Assembly: GCA_002482765.1 (NCBI GenBank)
Contig: DLGP01000156.1
Coordinates: forward strand, 1 to 25,775
DNA: 25,775 nt
From: Alphaproteobacteria bacterium UBA7691
Lineage (GTDB): Bacteria; Pseudomonadota; Alphaproteobacteria; Ferrovibrionales; Ferrovibrionaceae
Reading direction: 5' to 3'
Shown here piece after piece: positions 21,793-25,775 of the stretch. The number at the start of each line of letters is the position of its first letter. Position 1 is the first letter of the stretch. The translations under genes and the position numbers were made by a program. The notes beneath the pieces were generated by a model. The model did no database searches. It was given only the letters and a program-made list of their open reading frames with translations, and was not told where the DNA came from.

Positions 21793-22611
21793 TCAGCAGC
21801 CGTCGCGCGGCAGCACTTCCAGGGTCTGCATCGTGGCGCGAATGGCATAATCGCCATAATCGAACACGATGTCGTCGCTGACGCCGTTTTCATACAGGCG
21901 GAAGGCAATCTCGTAATCCGGCGTGTCGCTCTTTTTGGCCGACGAGAAATAGGCCAGACGCACGCGCCAGGAACGCTGATCCTTCAGGCCGGCAAGGCTG
22001 GTACTGTCGGATGGCGGCTGCGGCCGGCCGATGAAACCGCCGATGCTGGCATGGCCCTCGGAACCTGAGCCATCAAACACATCGGCCTGAAACAGATTCT
22101 GCCCGGCGCGGCCGGCCTCGATCAGCCGGATGGTATGCTCGGTGGGAAACATGGTGCCTTCCGGCAGGTCAAGCGTGGTATCGGCTGGCTGGCTGAACAG
22201 GATACGGCCGCCGCCGCGCCGCGGCGACAATTGCCCCTCGCCAACCAGTTCTTCCTCATCCTCGCCATTCAACTGCTCGCGCAGGCGGAACTGGAAACGC
22301 CGGCCATCCAGGCTTTCGAACGACCCCAGCGTCATGTCGGTCAGCACCGGGCCATCATCGGTCTGGGTTTCGATCACAAAGCGCTGGTTCAGCACATAAC
22401 CATCGCAGGTATTGAGGAATTCCAGTGTCAGGCCACCGCCGATGCCGCTGCGATAGTTGCGCGGATCGTGGCGCGCGATCGACAGGCCATAGGTGGCGCG
22501 ATGCGACACCAGCCCCTTGCCGATCGCCTGCAAGGCCGGCTCCTCGGCGCGCAGCGGCCCGCCCATGGCCAGCAACAACGCAAAACAGAGCAAACCGAGA
22601 ATACGCGTCAT
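21793..22611 (-). CDS. eipB: EipB-like periplasmic cell-envelope integrity protein (DUF1849)
   Basis: A secreted protein of 272 residues. In Brucella the EipB family forms a spiral beta-barrel in the periplasm needed for envelope integrity. The signal peptide MTRILGLLCFALLLAM-GGPLRA is cleaved near residue 22. Typical family segments are 'LVSHRATYGLSIA' (34-46), 'LTLEFLNTCDGYVLNQRFV', 'DGRRFQFRLRE' and 'YENGVSDDIVFDYGDYAI'. The two cysteines Cys69 and Cys272 (the last residue) occupy the places of the disulfide described in Brucella EipB. I chose the ATG at 22609-22611 because AAGGA lies just upstream and the signal peptide begins there; an upstream ATG at 22665 adds 18 residues without such support. 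It is monocistronic and divergent from the dehydrogenase. Confidence 0.87.
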   Translation of the reverse strand: MTRILGLLCFALLLAMGGPLRAEEPALQAIGKGLVSHRATYGLSIARHDPRNYRSGIGGGLTLEFLNTCDGYVLNQRFVIETQTDDGPVLTDMTLGSFESLDGRRFQFRLREQLNGEDEEELVGEGQLSPRRGGGRILFSQPADTTLDLPEGTMFPTEHTIRLIEAGRAGQNLFQADVFDGSGSEGHASIGGFIGRPQPPSDSTSLAGLKDQRSWRVRLAYFSSAKKSDTPDYEIAFRLYENGVSDDIVFDYGDYAIRATMQTLEVLPRDGC

Positions 22612-22716
22612 GGAATCCTTGCCCGCAGCCATTACAGCTTCCACAATATAGCCCGCCTGCGGCAACGCAATATGTTGCTTGGTATGTTATGGAAAAATAA
22701 CCGGAATTCCCGCGCC

Positions 22717-23660
22717 ATGGACCTTCCTCGCCTGCTTGTGACCCGCGCCATGCCGAAAAATGTCAGCAACCGTGCCATGCGGGACTATACAGCCCTATTC
22801 AACCCGGGCGATACGGTGCTCTCTGCCGATGAGATCGTGGCCCGCGCCCATGCACATCAGGCTGAGGCGATGTTGATCTGTTCCAGCGACCGCATCAGCG
22901 CCGATCTGGTGGCGCGGCTGCCGGCTTGCCTGCGGGTGATCGCCACCTTTTCGGTGGGCCACGAGCATATCGACGTGACGGCCTGCAAGGCGCGCGGCAT
23001 TGTGGTGGCCAATACACCGGATGTGCTGACCGAGGCCACCGCCGATACCGCCATGCTGCTCTTGCTGGCCGCCATGCGCCGCGCCTATGAAGGCGACCGG
23101 CTGGTACGGGCCGGCGAATGGGTAGGCTGGCACACCACCATGCTGCTGGGCCGCGATCCACGCGGCAAGCGGCTCGGCATCTATGGCATGGGCCGCATCG
23201 GCCAGGCGGTGGCTCAGCGCGCCCGCGCCTTCGGCATGCGGATTCACTATCATAACCGCAGCCGGCTGCCGCCCGGGCAGGAACAGGGCGCGGTGTATCA
23301 CCCAAGCCTGGCTGATTTGCTGCCGGTTTGCGATGCGCTGTCGATCAACGCGCCCTCCACGCCGGCAACCCGTGGCCTGTTCAATGCCGAAACCCTGGCT
23401 TTGCTGCCCGAGGGTGCTTATTTCGTGAATACCGCGCGCGGCGACATGGTGGATGATGAAGCCCTGATCGCCACGCTGAAATCGGGCCGCATCCGCGCCG
23501 CCGGGCTGGATGTGTTTGCCGGCGAACCAAAACTGCATCCGGGCTATGCCCCCTGCCCAATGTGTTCCTGCTGCCGCATCTGGGCAGCGCCACCGAGGAA
23601 ACCCGCGATGCGATGGGCTTTGCCGCCTTGGACAATATCGACGCGGTGTTGGTGTTGTAA
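22717..23660 (+). pseudogene. D-2-hydroxyacid dehydrogenase (glyoxylate/hydroxypyruvate reductase type), frameshifted
   Basis: An NAD(P)-dependent reductase of 2-oxoacids such as glyoxylate or hydroxypyruvate. Present in frame are the 'TFSVGHEHIDVTACKARGI' substrate-domain segment, the cofactor loop GIYGMGRIG (154-162), catalytic Arg241 (NTARGD) and Glu270 (FAGEP). After residue 279 the frame is lost in a run of five C at 23549-23553. Restoring one base there continues correctly as 'LPNVFLLPHLGSATEETRDAM', including the catalytic His (codon 23577-23579), to a TAA at 23658. Without it, translation runs in the wrong frame to 23685 and lacks that His. Either a true one-base deletion or a homopolymer sequencing error explains this. 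Even repaired, the C-terminus (about 314 residues) is slightly short, and the debris region begins directly after it. The ATG at 22717 is preferred over an open frame running back through eipB. Confidence 0.85.
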
Positions 23661-23677
23661 TAATTATCCTGCTGTAG

Positions 23678-23725
23678 GGGATTAAGCGGGATTTGGCCGG
23701 ATTCGGTGGGATATAGCGGGATATG
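23678..23725. repeat. Five 10-bp-phased GGGAT repeats
   Basis: The pentamer GGGAT (once CGGAT) recurs at exact 10-base intervals five times just downstream of the damaged dehydrogenase, with semi-conserved spacers such as TAAGC, TTGGC and ATAGC. Phasing at about one helical turn would put all copies on one face of the DNA. The region 23661-23883 contains no gene I can support. Confidence 0.7.
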
Positions 23726-23883
23726 ACCCGGCAACCTGCCCTTTGCCCACAGAATCGGAAATACTTGCGGCACCCGGCGAATTACTATCAGCCCCCTCCC
23801 ACCCGACACGTTGCCCCGACAGTCCGGGGCGACCGAACAACCGCCCGCAACAGGCATTTTTGGATTTACGCTGGCTTGTGGTG

Positions 23884-24225
23884 TCAAAGATCTGTGAGGC
23901 GAGCGCCACTCCTGACGCTGTTGACGCCCCTCGGCAAGAAGTGGGTGTCCGTTGACGAGCGGCGCTGGCCCGCTTCAGGGTTCAAACCCTGGTAAGCCGC
24001 CCAGGATGCTCCGAAAGTTGACTCGGCTCGATCCATGAACCACATCCATATGACCATCCATGCCGCCGCGACCGCTTCATTAATTTCCGCCAGCGTGAGG
24101 CCTGAGCATACCGCAATGACCACGTGGGCGGCTTCTGGCGGCTTGAATTCCTCAAGAATGGCGCCCGGGGCGCAGCCGGAGAACGGCCTCAGCCAGGCGA
24201 AGCGCCGCAATTCGGCCAACGCCAT
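23884..24225 (-). pseudogene. Decayed IS630-like transposase N-terminal fragment
   Basis: This minus-strand open frame carries 'LTLAEINEAVAA' followed by 'WMWFMDRAESTFGASWAAYQ'. The pattern resembles the helix-turn-helix end of IS630-family transposases, where a 'LTLxEI' helix precedes a 'WRFFDRxxITFKKS.xAAEQ' block. The agreement is partial, no DDE catalytic residues follow, and the reading frame contains no sensible upstream start. I regard it as a heavily mutated remnant. A chance open frame in a non-coding region is the alternative. Confidence 0.3.
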
Positions 24226-24249
24226 CTACCCAGCCAGCAGCGCCACACC

Positions 24250-24807
24250 TGTAGATGTCCCTTGGCCCTGCCGCAAAGCGCCAACCAGCGCTGGTTGCTG
24301 GACTTCCTGTACAATCATACTGGCCGTGGTCGACGACTTCAGCCGCGAATGCTTAGGCCCGGTCGTCGATACCTCGCTCTCCGGCTTGCGGGTCGGTCAC
24401 GAGTTGGACCGGATCGCCAGTCGCCGGGCTACCCGCTGCTGATGACCAGCGACAATGGCGGTGAGCTGACTTCCAACGCCGTCCTGAAATGGCAGCAGGC
24501 GCGCGGCGTCGAAGACATTACATCGCCTCAGGCAAGCCAATGCAAAACCGCTTTGTCGAAAGCTTCAATAGCCTGCCCCGGACTTGATCCGGGGGGCGCT
24601 GCAGCGACGAGTGCCTCAACGAGCATCTGTTCCACAGCCTGAATCAGGCAGGCGCATCATCGAAGCCTGGCGCATAGATTGCAACACCAACCGGCCACAT
24701 ACGAGCTTGCACTGCCTCGCCTCCATCGAGTTTACAACCAGCCTCAGGTCAGGGCACCCTGAGAATAGACTCTCCTCATAAACGAGGGCTAAACGGAGGC
24801 AAGGTCA
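24250..24807 (+). mobile_element. Decayed IS3-family element: orfB (DDE integrase-type) remnant and possible right end
   Basis: Pieces of an IS3-family OrfB transposase are spread over all three plus-strand frames. In order they are: 'LALPQSANQRWLLDFL'; 'VVDDFSRECLGPVVDTSLSGLRVG' (first Asp of the DDE triad); 'GYPLLMTSDNGGELTSNAVLKW' (second Asp); 'YIASGKPMQNRFVESFN' (Glu); 'DECLNEHLFHSLNQ'; and 'RRIIEAWRIDCNTNRPHTSL'. Reassembly needs at least four frameshifts and a short internal deletion near 24310, so it is not functional. A palindromic repeat is inserted at about 24575-24600. GGCTAAACGGAGGCAAGGTCA-like sequence ending near 24807 (core TAAACGGAGGCAAGGTCA) resembles a right terminal repeat; no matching left end was found. 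Confidence 0.8.
24576..24594. repeat. RPE-like palindromic repeat inserted in the IS3 remnant
   Basis: CCCCGGA-CTTGA-TCCGGGG is a 7-bp perfect inverted repeat with a five-base loop. The same kind of 'CCCGGACTTGATCCGGG' palindrome is dispersed in many alphaproteobacterial genomes. Here it interrupts the transposase reading between the Glu-containing 'FVESFN' and 'DECLNEH' segments, which are adjacent in intact relatives, so it was inserted after the IS arrived. Confidence 0.65.
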
Positions 24808-24907
24808 GAGTGAAGATGTGGGTGTGCCAGCAAGAAAGACTGCTTGCCTGCATACGGATTGGCATTGGCACGATATGCTGGTCGCAGAAAGGCAGGGTGT
24901 CGCCATC

Positions 24908-25399
24908 ATGGACCTTCTTATTGTTGTCTTCCTGCTTGCCGTGGCGACGGCAATCCTGCTCGCCCTCTGCACAACCGATCTGCGACGCTTTCAATTGCCC
25001 AACAAACTCAATCTGGCCTTCGGTATTTTGGGCCTCAGCTTTCACCTCCTGTCGCCTTACGGCTTTCTCGTCCTGCAATCGCAGCTTCTGGCCGCCATGG
25101 TCGGGGCCGCCTTGTTTCTGGGGCTGCGTTGGATGTTCTGTCAGATGCGCCATGTCGAAGCCCTGGGCCTCGGCGATGTCAAATTCATCGCGGCAGCAGG
25201 GTTATGGGTCGGCCTGGAAGGAGTTTTCTGGGTCATCGCCATCGCTGCGCTGTCGACGATTGGCTGGGTGGCTATCATGCGTCGGCAGAGCGCGGTGTTG
25301 TCAAAACGCCCGTTGCTGACCCTTCGCACCCCCTTCGGCCCAGGGCTGGCTTTCGCCACCGCCGCCGTCTTCACCGGCATGCTGGTGGAATTCTTATAG
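24908..25399 (+). CDS. Prepilin peptidase, CpaA/A24 type
   Basis: An inner-membrane aspartic protease of 163 residues that cleaves the leader of type IV (Flp/Tad-type) prepilins. It belongs to the short form without the N-terminal methylase domain. The two catalytic aspartates are Asp24 (CTTDLRRFQLPN) and Asp90 in the GxGD motif 'GLGDVKF' (Gly87-Asp90). Hydrophobic segments at about 2-22, 35-48, 58-74, 92-125 and 142-163 fit six or so membrane helices. The ATG at 24908 gives the usual N-terminus; the frame is open to 24818 but that extension is not hydrophobic. A partial AGG about 12 bases upstream is the only ribosome-binding candidate. No pilin or Tad secretion genes are near. It lies between two transposase remnants, yet its motifs are intact. 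Confidence 0.88.
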   Translation: MDLLIVVFLLAVATAILLALCTTDLRRFQLPNKLNLAFGILGLSFHLLSPYGFLVLQSQLLAAMVGAALFLGLRWMFCQMRHVEALGLGDVKFIAAAGLWVGLEGVFWVIAIAALSTIGWVAIMRRQSAVLSKRPLLTLRTPFGPGLAFATAAVFTGMLVEFL

Positions 25400-25542
25400 C
25401 ACTTCACGGTTATTCCAAGCTTCCGAACCATTCTCGCTGCCGGTGATGAGCCAACTCAGCTTTCGATGGTCGCAGAGCGAACGCGGACCGTCGCTGATGC
25501 CGTCACGCGCCAAATGCCGGCCATTGTGCCACGCTTCCATAG

Positions 25543-25775
25543 CGCGGCACGAATGTGGTGCAAACACTGGAAAGGGTCTGCCGCCAGGTTGGGTATCCGA
25601 AGACCATCCGGGTCGATCAGGGCTCAGAGTTCGTGTCCCGTGACCTCGATCTGTGGGCTTACACGAACGACGTGGTTTTGGACTTCAGCCGGCCCGGAAA
25701 GCCGACAGATAACGCCTTCATCGAAGCTTTTAATGGTCGGTTCCGCAGCGAGTGCTTGAACGCGCATTGGTTTTT
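25543..25775 (+). mobile_element. Second IS3-family orfB fragment, running off the window
   Basis: An open stretch after a TAG at 25540-25542 reads 'RGTNVVQTLERVCRQVGYPK', 'TIRVDQGSEFVSRDLDLW', 'DFSRPGKPTDNAFIEAFNGR' and 'FRSECLNAHWF', the C-terminal DDE region of an IS3-family OrfB. The second Asp (VDQGSEF) and the Glu (AFIEAFN) are 35 residues apart as expected. The sequence differs clearly from the remnant at 24250-24807, so it comes from a different element. The N-terminal half is missing or scrambled: 25400-25542 contains stops in this frame and nothing else I can identify. The right end lies beyond the window. Confidence 0.8.

Noticed and set aside
22135..22716. Upstream extension of the dehydrogenase frame across eipB
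   Set aside because: It overlaps a well-supported eipB gene on the other strand, and the extra residues match no dehydrogenase; the ATG at 22717 starts the recognisable domain.
23873..23998. A complete tRNA pairing GGCTTGT (23873-23879) with GTAAGCC (23992-23998)
   Set aside because: The acceptor pairing needs two wobble pairs, the span of 126 bases is too long, and no D-arm or anticodon arm can be placed.
24863..24880. A sigma-54 promoter before the prepilin peptidase (TTGGCACG...TGCT)
   Set aside because: Only eight bases separate the GG and GC elements, whereas ten are required.
1..25775. CRISPR array or cas genes
   Set aside because: No series of regularly spaced identical repeats with unique spacers was found; the repeats seen are short tandem units without spacers.

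Overview
The window looks like the chromosome of a GC-rich alphaproteobacterium, probably Rhodospirillales-like. The evidence is an adjacent divK-pleD cell-cycle pair, an EipB-type (DUF1849) envelope protein with its two cysteines, a PAS_5-type protein, a class I PHB synthase, and codon use dominated by G/C in third positions. No rRNA, complete tRNA or CRISPR array is visible. The genus assignment is inference only.

Layout. (1) 188-2005: phaC, PHB synthase. (2) About 2060-5390: a conspicuously AT-rich island on the minus strand with three tightly packed genes: a SIR2-fold protein, a HerA-type hexameric ATPase, and a 71-residue KTSC-domain protein. SIR2 plus HerA is a recognised anti-phage architecture. 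The KTSC gene, translationally packed behind it, is the part I do not recognise as described, and the cassette is the most interesting object here. (3) 5385-7387: a membrane fatty-acid desaturase and a divergent SAM-methyltransferase-like protein. Between them lie a perfect 16-bp palindrome and three 14-bp tandem repeats. (4) 7397-10396: an iron or siderophore module (TonB-dependent receptor plus a PepSY-type membrane protein) behind a 10-bp perfect inverted repeat that resembles a Fur-type operator. (5) 10728-18217: a PAS_5 protein, topA, rnr, two tandem NUDT19-like Nudix hydrolases and rpmG with a clear promoter and terminator. (6) 18248-20000, minus strand: divK-pleD, controlling cell-cycle and c-di-GMP signalling. 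(7) 20128-21786: a HAD hydrolase and a ROK sugar kinase in one transcription unit. (8) 21793-23660: eipB and a frameshifted D-2-hydroxyacid dehydrogenase. (9) 23661-25775: a graveyard of transposon debris (IS630-like, two different IS3-like remnants, a palindromic repeat inserted into one of them, a 10-bp-phased repeat) surrounding an intact, isolated prepilin peptidase.

How the parts relate. Regions 1 and 3 to 8 are ordinary chromosomal housekeeping: storage polymer, lipid modification, iron uptake, DNA topology, RNA decay, nucleotide and CoA clean-up, and cell-cycle signalling. Two places show acquired DNA: the defence island, whose genes are intact and evidently under selection, and the right-hand end, where mobile elements have decayed and probably damaged the end of the dehydrogenase gene. 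All assignments come from reading motifs by eye. No homology search was run, so family names rest on motif recognition and residue spacing.
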